Origin: Acidobacteriaceae bacterium
GTDB lineage: Bacteria > Acidobacteriota > Terriglobia > Bryobacterales > Bryobacteraceae
NCBI GenBank assembly: GCA_019244945.1
Contig: JAFASD010000018.1
Span: 1 to 22,997 of the forward strand
DNA: 22,997 nucleotides
Direction of reading: 5' to 3'
Positions 1-6,744 of the stretch are shown one piece after another (positions within the stretch are counted from its first letter, which is position 1; the number at the start of each line of letters is the position of its first letter). The position numbers and the translations under genes are program-made. Under the pieces are notes generated by a model, which searched no databases, was not told the origin of the DNA, and worked only from the letters and a program-made list of their open reading frames with translations.

Positions 1-476
1 CGAGCCAGGAAGGTGAACGTACGCTGCCCACCAAGAGGCAACTCGCTGACTTGAGCAGTGTTCAGGTTGGCTCCGATCACCGGAGTTTCGGTCTGGAGTA
101 GCGGAGCGGATGCGGTCACTTCCACTGTCTGCGAGGCGTTGCCTACCTGGAGGGTGATGTTGGCGGCAACCGGCGCGCCCGCAACCACGATCACACCCTT
201 TTGCTGCGCTCTTTGGAAGCCGGGCGCTTCCACTGTGACGGTATAGGTTCCGGGATTCAGCGTGGGACGAGTGTAGATGCCGGCATTGTCCGTGACCGTA
301 TCGGAGGCAACTCCCGTAGCATCGTTCGTTATCGTTACCTTCGCATTTGGAACTGCTGCGCCTTGTGCGTCAGTGATGCTGCCGGTTACCGTTCCAAGGT
401 CCCGCTGCGCCAGAGCAAGCGTGCTCAACAGCAGAAAAGAAAAGGCCACCAAAATCCGACTGAGCCAACGTGACAT
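1..476 (-). CDS. TonB-dependent receptor with N-terminal carboxypeptidase-regulatory-like domain (partial, 3' part beyond left edge)
   Basis: Reading the minus strand from an ATG at 476 gives an open frame of 158 codons that runs off the left edge, so only the N-terminus is visible. It opens with a Sec signal peptide (MSRWLSRILVAFSFLLLSTL, then ALAQ, cleavage likely near residue 24). A beta-sandwich of the carboxypeptidase-D regulatory-like type follows at about residues 28-115 (GTVTGSITDAQGAAVPNAKV, later NPGTYTVTVEAPGF), and then a segment leading towards a plug domain (VEVTASAPLLQTETP). In Acidobacteriota this N-terminus belongs to large, roughly 1000-residue, Oar-like TonB-dependent outer-membrane receptors for polymers or oligosaccharides. 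The start is supported by a strong Shine-Dalgarno sequence, GGAGGGG, about 5 bases upstream. It is divergent from the propeller operon, and an inverted repeat lies in the shared intergenic region. The barrel itself is outside the window, so the receptor call rests on the N-terminal architecture. Confidence 0.8.
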   Translation of the reverse strand, partial: MSRWLSRILVAFSFLLLSTLALAQRDLGTVTGSITDAQGAAVPNAKVTITNDATGVASDTVTDNAGIYTRPTLNPGTYTVTVEAPGFQRAQQKGVIVVAGAPVAANITLQVGNASQTVEVTASAPLLQTETPVIGANLNTAQVSELPLGGQRTFTFLA

Positions 477-538
477 AGATCCCCTCCAATGTGGAATCGA
501 ATGGACCGCTGAAATTAACTAAGGTAGAACGTTATCAC

Positions 539-560
539 ACGTAAACGCTTGCTTCAAGCG
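539..560. promoter_or_regulatory. Inverted repeat / possible LacI-family operator in the divergent intergenic region
   Basis: A perfect 6-base inverted repeat with a 3-base centre, CGCTTG-CTT-CAAGCG, occupies 546-560. The overlapping bases 539-553 (ACGTAAACGCTTGCT) match the cre-like LacI/GalR consensus WTGNAANCGNWNNCW at all but one position. It lies about 63 bases upstream of the receptor start and about 100 bases upstream of the propeller operon start, where a regulator could act on either. A run of five T follows the repeat on the plus strand, but no plus-strand gene precedes it, so a terminator role is unlikely. Which regulator binds, if any, is not visible. Confidence 0.3.
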
Positions 561-648
561 CTTTTTGCCCATTTGTTCGTTTGATTTGCGGCTGTGCGGC
601 AGGAGTGAGGCCGAGCGAACGCACGGAAGACGTCCAGCGCTCCCTCGC

Positions 649-654
649 TATAAT
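649..654 (+). promoter_or_regulatory. -10 box (TATAAT) of the propeller/TPR operon
   Basis: A perfect TATAAT ends nine bases before the GTG start at 664. Transcription would start at about 661, leaving almost no leader. No good -35 box is present 16-18 bases upstream, and no Shine-Dalgarno sequence precedes the GTG. This fits a leaderless or nearly leaderless transcript. Confidence 0.5.
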
Positions 655-663
655 GGCGAATCC

Positions 664-2334
664 GTGACACGCAACGTTGTCCTGGCCTGTATCACGTTTA
701 CTGCCTTAATCGTGGGCGCGGCGCCAAGCTTCCAAGCGGACTTTCGAGACATTGCCGGTGCCGCAGGCGTAACCGGCGAAAACATCTACGGCGGACTCGA
801 GCGCAAAGACTACATCCTGGAGACAACGGGCAACGGAGTCGCAATTTTCGACTACGATGGCGACGGACGCAACGACATCTTTATCGCCAACGGCACCCGC
901 CTCGATCAGCAAGCAGACAAGGGCGCCAACTTACCGCAGCTTTATCACAACGAGGGCAACGGCCGGTTCAAGAATGTCGCAGCGAAAGCAGGATTCAAAG
1001 CGGGAGGCTGGGCACAAGGTGTCTGCGTAGGCGATTACGATAACGATGGTTGGCCCGATCTTCTAGTTACCTATTACGGCCATAACGTGCTGTATCGAAA
1101 TCGGGGTGACGGCACCTTCGAAGACGTGACTGAAAAAGCGAAGTTGCCGGTCACCGGCATCCGCTACGGCTCGGGCTGTTCTTTCGTCGATTACGATCGC
1201 GATGGTTACCTGGATCTGTTCGTTGCGAATTACGTAGATTTGGACCTGACCAAGACGCCCCGGCCGGGTCACGGCGACTATTGCATCTGGAAGGGCATTC
1301 CCGTCATGTGTGGACCTCGTGGTCTTCCGCTTGCCCATAACGTGCTCTATCACAACAACAGAGATGGAACGTTCACTGATGTTTCCGAATCAGCCGGAAT
1401 TCTAAAGCCCGGCGGCCGGTATGGGCTCGGAGTTGTGGCAGCCGATTTTGACAACGACGGATGGCCGGACATCTATGTCGCCTGCGACATGACACCCAGC
1501 CTGCTATTCCACAACCTGCACAATGGCACATTTGAGGAGCGCGGCGCGGAGGCGGGCGTGGCCTACAATTACGATGGCGCGCTGCAGGCCGGAATGGGAA
1601 TCGCAGTCGCGGATTACGATGGCGATGGGTTGCTCGATATAGCCAAAACGAACTTCTCCGGCGATCTGACTTCGCTCTACCATAACGACGACGGGAAATT
1701 CTTTACCGATGTTTCCCGGGAGGCGGGTCTCAAGGCCCGTCAACTGCTCGGTTGGGGCGTGGCCTTTGTGGATGTTGATGACGATGGCTGGCGTGACTTA
1801 GTCGTCGCGAACGGGCATGTTTACCCTGAAGTGGAAGGCAAGCAGCTTGGCGATACTTACTTTCAGCCGACTGTTCTTTATCAGAACCTGGGAACAGGAA
1901 AATTCAGGGATGTCACCGGGCAGGCTGGACCAGCGTTCCAGATTGCTCGCCCGGCGCGCGGGCTGGCCGTGGGCGATCTGGATGGAGATGGCCGCCCCGA
2001 AATCGTTCTGGTAAACATGAACGCAACGCCGAGTTTGTTGAAGAACGACGGCCCACATGGACACTTCCTCAACGTTTCGCTTGCGGGAACGAAATCGAAC
2101 CGCAGCGCAATCGGCGCGCGGGTGATTGTCACGGTGGGAAGCCGGAAGATGATTGATGAAGTAATGAGCGGCGGTAGCTACTATTCGCAGAATTCTTTCA
2201 CGCTGCACTTCGGTTTGGGCGAGGCGACCCGAGCAGAGAACATCGAGATCCGTTGGCCCAGCGGAACTATCCAGACTACGGGCGCCGTGAGCGCCGATCA
2301 GAATTTGCGAATTGTCGAGACGTCAAAGCAGTGA
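664..2334 (+). CDS. Secreted FG-GAP seven-bladed propeller protein with ASPIC/UnbV domain (CRTAC1 family)
   Basis: A 556-aa protein. I chose GTG 664 over an in-frame ATG at 565 because residues 1-25 from it form a Sec signal peptide (VTRNVVLACITFTALIVGAA, cleavage near FQA) and a TATAAT box lies just upstream; the 33 residues before it look like translated intergenic DNA. Seven Ca-binding FG-GAP/VCBS loops of the D-x-D-x-D-G-x-x-D type are visible at about residues 63, 124, 176, 261, 317, 370 and 438, predicting a seven-bladed beta-propeller as in integrin alpha chains. An ASPIC/UnbV domain follows at about 466-540 (SLAGTKSNRSAIGARV, ending IEIRWPSG). Two cysteines flank a conserved insert motif, C207 and C216 (GIPVMCGPRGLP). 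It should be exported and bind calcium. The molecular role of bacterial CRTAC1-like proteins is unknown. It is the first gene of the operon and a paralogue of the last. Confidence 0.85.
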   Translation: MTRNVVLACITFTALIVGAAPSFQADFRDIAGAAGVTGENIYGGLERKDYILETTGNGVAIFDYDGDGRNDIFIANGTRLDQQADKGANLPQLYHNEGNGRFKNVAAKAGFKAGGWAQGVCVGDYDNDGWPDLLVTYYGHNVLYRNRGDGTFEDVTEKAKLPVTGIRYGSGCSFVDYDRDGYLDLFVANYVDLDLTKTPRPGHGDYCIWKGIPVMCGPRGLPLAHNVLYHNNRDGTFTDVSESAGILKPGGRYGLGVVAADFDNDGWPDIYVACDMTPSLLFHNLHNGTFEERGAEAGVAYNYDGALQAGMGIAVADYDGDGLLDIAKTNFSGDLTSLYHNDDGKFFTDVSREAGLKARQLLGWGVAFVDVDDDGWRDLVVANGHVYPEVEGKQLGDTYFQPTVLYQNLGTGKFRDVTGQAGPAFQIARPARGLAVGDLDGDGRPEIVLVNMNATPSLLKNDGPHGHFLNVSLAGTKSNRSAIGARVIVTVGSRKMIDEVMSGGSYYSQNSFTLHFGLGEATRAENIEIRWPSGTIQTTGAVSADQNLRIVETSKQ

Positions 2335-5300
2335 AGCAAGGCCTCAGTCGCCGCGAATTCCTGGCTACTGCCTCCGCCATTCCCGCGCTGACGTGTTCGC
2401 TCCCTGAGTGGGCTCTTGCCGAAGAATCGCAACACACTCCGCCCTATCTCGCGCTCAAGAGATTTATTCTTCCCGGAAACGACGAATTTCCGGAAGAAAA
2501 AACTGCTTCACTCATCCGGGACTCTCTACATCAGGCGCTGCGCTCTGGGGAATTGCCGGATTGCAGCGGTTCCTCACCGTGCCCGAAGAGCTATCGCGCC
2601 ATTGCTCCCGATCTCGAAGAAGGAATTTTCGATTCGAACAGCGGCTCGGTAGCTGAAGGATGGAAACGCTGGATCCAATCTCTCGGCGCGATCCGGCGAG
2701 CGGAATTTTATCCATTGCCGGAGGGAATCATCCGGTATGAGGTGGCAAGCGAGCGTGATGGCAAGCTCGTCTACCGCACGGGCCAATGGAAGCAAAGCTG
2801 GACCTCAGGCAAACTGGTCGCGTTCTCCCCGATCGAGGAGCATGTTGCTTCATCCGCGCAGCCCTACTTCCGTGACGTAACCCGTGCGGCATTTAAGAAT
2901 GTCACGTCATTCACGGAGCAGCTCTCCCGAGGCGTGCCTTATTGGCGTGCACGGCTCGATCCCGCGACCGGAATCGACATATACGGCAGCAACGGCATTG
3001 CCGTCGGCGACATCGACAATGATGGATACGACGAGATCTATGTATGTCAGCCCGGTGGCCTGCCCAACCGGCTTTATAAGTTCAATGTGGATGGATCGCT
3101 TGCCGATATCACTGCGGAGTGGCAGGTCGGAATCCTGGATGAAACGTCGACTGCATTGTTTCTCGATCTCAGAAATATCGGCCGGCAGGATTTACTGGTC
3201 CTTCGAGGCGGTGGTCCGGTCCTGTTCCTGAATGATGGGAAGCGCTTCTCCTTACAGAAGGATGCCTTCCGATTCGCGATGGCGCCCGCAGGAGCATTCA
3301 CTGGAATGGCGGCGGCGGACTTCGACCGTGATGGCAAGCTTGACCTCTATCTTTGTTGTTACGTCTATTTTCAAAGTGAAGCCCAATACACCTACGCGGT
3401 CCCTTACTACGACGCTCGTAACGGGCCGCCGAATTTCCTTTTCCGCAACAAGCTGAATGCCGATGGCGCCGGTTTCTTCGAAGACTGCACCGCGGACACC
3501 GGAATGAACGAAAACAACGACCGCTTTAGTTTTGCTCCCGCGTGGTGCGACTTCAACGGAGATGGCTGGCCCGATCTCTACGTTGCGAATGACTTCGGCC
3601 GCAAGAATCTTTACGTGAACGAAAACGGCCGCTTTCGCGATCGGGCGCAAGCTGCTGGGGTAGAAGATGTCGGTCCGGGCATGAGTGCTTCCTGGTTCGA
3701 CTATGATCATGACGGTAAGCCGGATCTGTATGTCGCGAATATGTGGAGCGACGCCGGGCAACGCGTAGTTCGGGATAAGAACTTCATCCCGGCGCGAGAC
3801 GAGCATGCGAAAGAGGCTTACCGGCGCCACACCAAAGGCAACTCGCTCTACCGCAATCGCGGAGACGGAACGTTTGAAGAGACGACCTTTCAGCAGCACG
3901 TGGAATTTGGGCGTTGGGCTTGGTCCTCTGGCGGTCATGACTTGGATAACGATGGCGAGGCGGAAATCTTTGTCACCTGCGGGATGCTGACCAATACCTC
4001 CAGCGTTGATCTAATGGGTTTTTTCTGGCGTCAAGTAGTGGCTCGTTCCCCGGTAACGGCGACGCCCTCCCCGGCATACGAGAACGGCTGGAACGCGATC
4101 AATCAGTTCATGCGCGAGGAATACAGTTGGAACGGTCACGAGCCAAATGTCTTGCACGTCCGCCGGGGAGACCGCTACTTCGATTTCTCGGGCGTGAGCG
4201 GCCTCGATTACGCCGAAGATGGCCGCGCCTTTGCCATAACAGATTTCGATGGCGATGGCCGGCCCGATATCGTTCTCAAGAGTCGGTTGGGTCCTCAGGT
4301 CAGAATTCTGCAGAATAACTGCGCGGCATCAAATTCTTCGATCGCGTTTTATTTGCGCGGAACCAAGTCTAATCGCGACGCAATCGGCGCGCGCATCCAG
4401 GTCGATGGGCAAACCAAGTGGCTCGACGCCGGTTCCGGTTTTCTTTCTCAGCACAGCAAACGAATCATATTCGGTCTGAAGGATCAACGAGTCGCGAGTC
4501 ATGTTCGAATCACTTGGCCGTCCGGCGCAGTTCAGGAGTTCTCCGATTTATCGGCCGGCAAAACATATTTCATTGTTGAAGGCTCTTCCGAATTGAAAGC
4601 TCAGGCTTTTCGACCGCATCTATCTCTTGCTTCGCAACCAGTTCAGGCGGACAACGAACTTCGTTTGCACGACACGTGGTTTCTAGAACCCGTGCCCTTA
4701 CCCGAGCCGCAAGACGGACCGGGTCTGTTCGTGATCGAGAAGGCGACTCCGCAATACGAGATCTTCCGCCGATATTTATTCGATTGGCGAACGAAGCTCA
4801 CCACGCCGTTAAGTTTTCTGTTGAACGAGGCGGGGCACGCCGTGAAAATCTATGCGAGCCTACCCGCGCCAGAGAAATGTCAGGCCGATCTCGCGCAGAT
4901 CGGGAATCATTCTAAGCTGGCGTTACCGTTTGCCGGCGAGTACATCGGGCAGCCCCGGCGCGATTTCTTCAAATTCGGCGCGGCCTACCTCTGGTCCGGC
5001 TATCCGGCGCAGGCTCTGCCGTATTTAGAGAAAGTGCTCGATCAAACGCCGGGAAATGCGCGCGTGCTGTTGTTGGTCGGCCAGATTCATTCGGCAGATG
5101 AGCACTTCGAAACCGCGGAAAAATATTTTCGGCAGGCGCTCGAGGCCGACTCACATTCGCCTCGGGCTTACTATGGACTGGGCTTGGCTCTGGTTAAGCT
5201 GGGTCGCGTCGACGAGGCGCGCGACTATTTCAAGCAGGCGATTACTCTGCAACCTGATTACGCGGATGCGATTAACGATTTAGGCGCGCTTTACATGCAG

Positions 5301-5507
5301 CAAGGGAAGATTAGCGACGCAATTGCAGCGTTTCAGTACGGCATCCGCGTTGCCCCCGATGAGGATATACTCTATCTAAATCTGGGACGAACTTACACGC
5401 GCCTGGGGCAGATTGATAAAGCGCGCGAAGTAATGCAGCAGCTGCTCGACCGGAAGCCCGATGATAAGACCGCGCGGCATGCTCTCGAGGAATTGAACGG
5501 GCGTTAG
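2331..5507 (+). CDS. Tat-exported FG-GAP propeller / ASPIC-UnbV / thioredoxin-like / TPR fusion protein
   Basis: A 1058-aa protein whose GTG start overlaps the previous stop (GTGA), implying translational coupling; an in-frame ATG at 2253 lies inside the previous gene and would bury the signal peptide. Residues 5-30 carry a Tat signal (LSRREFLATASAIPAL, ending ALA). An unrecognised region covers about 31-175. Propeller loops of the D-x-D-x-D-G type follow at about 227, 330, 407, 457, 537 and 638, with a degenerate one near 279, giving seven blades. An ASPIC/UnbV domain lies at about 672-750 (YLRGTKSNRDAIGARI, ITWPSGAVQEF). Residues about 798-850 resemble the C-terminal half of a thioredoxin/peroxiredoxin fold (TTPLSFLLNEAGHAVKIY) without a CXXC pair. 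At least four TPRs span about 875-1050. This order suggests an exported scaffold that binds calcium through its propeller and partner proteins through its TPRs. No catalytic function can be read from the sequence. Confidence 0.85.
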   Translation: MKQGLSRREFLATASAIPALTCSLPEWALAEESQHTPPYLALKRFILPGNDEFPEEKTASLIRDSLHQALRSGELPDCSGSSPCPKSYRAIAPDLEEGIFDSNSGSVAEGWKRWIQSLGAIRRAEFYPLPEGIIRYEVASERDGKLVYRTGQWKQSWTSGKLVAFSPIEEHVASSAQPYFRDVTRAAFKNVTSFTEQLSRGVPYWRARLDPATGIDIYGSNGIAVGDIDNDGYDEIYVCQPGGLPNRLYKFNVDGSLADITAEWQVGILDETSTALFLDLRNIGRQDLLVLRGGGPVLFLNDGKRFSLQKDAFRFAMAPAGAFTGMAAADFDRDGKLDLYLCCYVYFQSEAQYTYAVPYYDARNGPPNFLFRNKLNADGAGFFEDCTADTGMNENNDRFSFAPAWCDFNGDGWPDLYVANDFGRKNLYVNENGRFRDRAQAAGVEDVGPGMSASWFDYDHDGKPDLYVANMWSDAGQRVVRDKNFIPARDEHAKEAYRRHTKGNSLYRNRGDGTFEETTFQQHVEFGRWAWSSGGHDLDNDGEAEIFVTCGMLTNTSSVDLMGFFWRQVVARSPVTATPSPAYENGWNAINQFMREEYSWNGHEPNVLHVRRGDRYFDFSGVSGLDYAEDGRAFAITDFDGDGRPDIVLKSRLGPQVRILQNNCAASNSSIAFYLRGTKSNRDAIGARIQVDGQTKWLDAGSGFLSQHSKRIIFGLKDQRVASHVRITWPSGAVQEFSDLSAGKTYFIVEGSSELKAQAFRPHLSLASQPVQADNELRLHDTWFLEPVPLPEPQDGPGLFVIEKATPQYEIFRRYLFDWRTKLTTPLSFLLNEAGHAVKIYASLPAPEKCQADLAQIGNHSKLALPFAGEYIGQPRRDFFKFGAAYLWSGYPAQALPYLEKVLDQTPGNARVLLLVGQIHSADEHFETAEKYFRQALEADSHSPRAYYGLGLALVKLGRVDEARDYFKQAITLQPDYADAINDLGALYMQQGKISDAIAAFQYGIRVAPDEDILYLNLGRTYTRLGQIDKAREVMQQLLDRKPDDKTARHALEELNGR

Positions 5508-5510
5508 CGA

Positions 5511-5744
5511 ATGAGAATAGCAATCTTAATTCTTTGGCTTCTCGCGCCGGAGCAATCGTTGATCCAGCAGATCGCGGATTCTGGCCGCTGCGCTGATCTG
5601 TCGCAAGAGCCCGATGGACGAGTGAAGCCACCAGCGATGATTGCGCCCGGTCCCCCTCCTTTGCTCAGTTTTCGGTATTACGAGGGCAAATTGCATCACC
5701 GCTTCGGTAATTCAGAATTGATGTTGGACGATGCGGGCCACTAG
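5511..5744 (+). CDS. Small hypothetical protein with hydrophobic N-terminus (doubtful)
   Basis: A 77-codon frame beginning with ATG three bases after the preceding stop and overlapping the start of the next gene by 14 bases. The first residues (MRIAILILWLLAPEQS) could be a short signal peptide or membrane anchor. The remainder is proline-rich in the middle (PPAMIAPGPPPLL) and resembles no family I know. Tight packing between two operon genes argues that it is translated. Against this, no Shine-Dalgarno site precedes it, and without it the gap between neighbours would be an unusual 220 bases that could simply be spacer or a decayed gene. Confidence 0.4.
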   Translation: MRIAILILWLLAPEQSLIQQIADSGRCADLSQEPDGRVKPPAMIAPGPPPLLSFRYYEGKLHHRFGNSELMLDDAGH

Positions 5745-6744
5745 CGGAATATTGCTCATTTTGGCCGTGACCGTGGCGATCAACGCCGGCCAATCGGCGC
5801 GTGATGACGGCATCGCGGCTTTCAAAAATGGCCGTTATTCGGTTGCGCTCGCAAAACTGAAAGGGATTCCGGACAAAACGGCAGCGGTGTTCCTGGCGCT
5901 GACTGAAGCCGCACTGGGCGACTGCAAAACAGCACTGCCCGGATTGACGATGGAGATAACCGATCCGGTTTTATATCGTTTGTCTACACTTGCCGCTGTG
6001 AAGTGCTACAGCGTCGCCGGGGATGATGCCAACGCTTTCCGATTGCTGCAGATCTTGAAAGAGAGATTTCCGAACGATCCTGACGTTCTCTACGCGGCCG
6101 CGAAGTTGCATATGAAAGGCTTCAATGACGCAACATTCGCGATGTTTCAACGCGCGCCCGCATCGTACCGAGTACATGAGCTTTCAGCGGAAATATTTGA
6201 AGTAGAAAACCGCTACTCGGAAGCAATCGCAGAATATCGAAAAGCGCTGGAACTGAATCCCAACGCGCCTGATCTTCATTTCCGCCTCGGGCGCGCCATT
6301 TTGCTACAGAGCCATGATCCCGCGGCGCTTGTTCAGGCATCTTCCGAATTCCGATCGGAGCTCAAACTGAACCCGGAAGACGGCGCCTGTGAATTTCAAT
6401 TAGGGCAGATTGCGCAGGTCCAGGACAAAACGACCGAGGCAAAAAGCCATTTCCAACGCGCGCTTTCCTTCTCGCCCGCTTTTATTCAAGCACTGATTGC
6501 GCTTGGCAAACTGGAAACGCAGGAGAAGCAATACGGCGAAGCCATTTCGCTGCTTTCACGCGCCATCACGTTGCAGCCTGCCAACGAGACCGCCCATTAT
6601 GCTCTGCTCACTGCTTATCGGGACTCGGGCCAGATCGATAAAGCAAAAGCTGAAAAGGCCACGCTCGATCGTCTGCAGAAACCGCCCGAAGGCGAATTCG
6701 CGGATTTCTTGAAGAAACTTGGTGAGAAGCAACAGGAGCAGTGA
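5731..6744 (+). CDS. Secreted TPR-repeat protein
   Basis: A 337-aa protein starting with a Sec signal peptide (MRATSGILLILAVTVAINAG, cleavage near residue 20-22). The rest is alpha-helical TPR solenoid: a first helix pair at about 24-45 (GIAAFKNGRYSVALAKLKGI), then clearer repeats at about 150-180 (RYSEAIAEYRKALELNPNAP), 183-216, 219-250 (EAKSHFQRALSFSPA), 254-284 and 287-315. The C-terminus is charged (FLKKLGEKQQEQ). TPRs bind peptides or partner proteins, so it is probably the adaptor for the exported propeller proteins encoded on both sides. The start overlaps the preceding small ORF by 14 bases, and the stop overlaps the next start in a GTGA. No enzyme motif is present. Confidence 0.8.
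   Translation: MRATSGILLILAVTVAINAGQSARDDGIAAFKNGRYSVALAKLKGIPDKTAAVFLALTEAALGDCKTALPGLTMEITDPVLYRLSTLAAVKCYSVAGDDANAFRLLQILKERFPNDPDVLYAAAKLHMKGFNDATFAMFQRAPASYRVHELSAEIFEVENRYSEAIAEYRKALELNPNAPDLHFRLGRAILLQSHDPAALVQASSEFRSELKLNPEDGACEFQLGQIAQVQDKTTEAKSHFQRALSFSPAFIQALIALGKLETQEKQYGEAISLLSRAITLQPANETAHYALLTAYRDSGQIDKAKAEKATLDRLQKPPEGEFADFLKKLGEKQQEQ

Noticed and set aside
546..568. Hairpin followed by T-run as an intrinsic terminator
   Set aside because: The stem is only six base pairs, a C and only five T follow, and no plus-strand gene precedes it. An operator is more likely.
664..700. Lipobox (VLAC) in the first propeller signal peptide
   Set aside because: The cysteine is at residue 9, leaving too short a hydrophobic stretch before it; a signal peptidase I site fits better.
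3252..3938. 228-codon open frame on the minus strand inside the large fusion gene
   Set aside because: It is antisense to the repetitive D-x-D-G propeller coding sequence, whose codon pattern keeps the opposite strand open. The plus-strand protein has clear domains; the antisense product has none.
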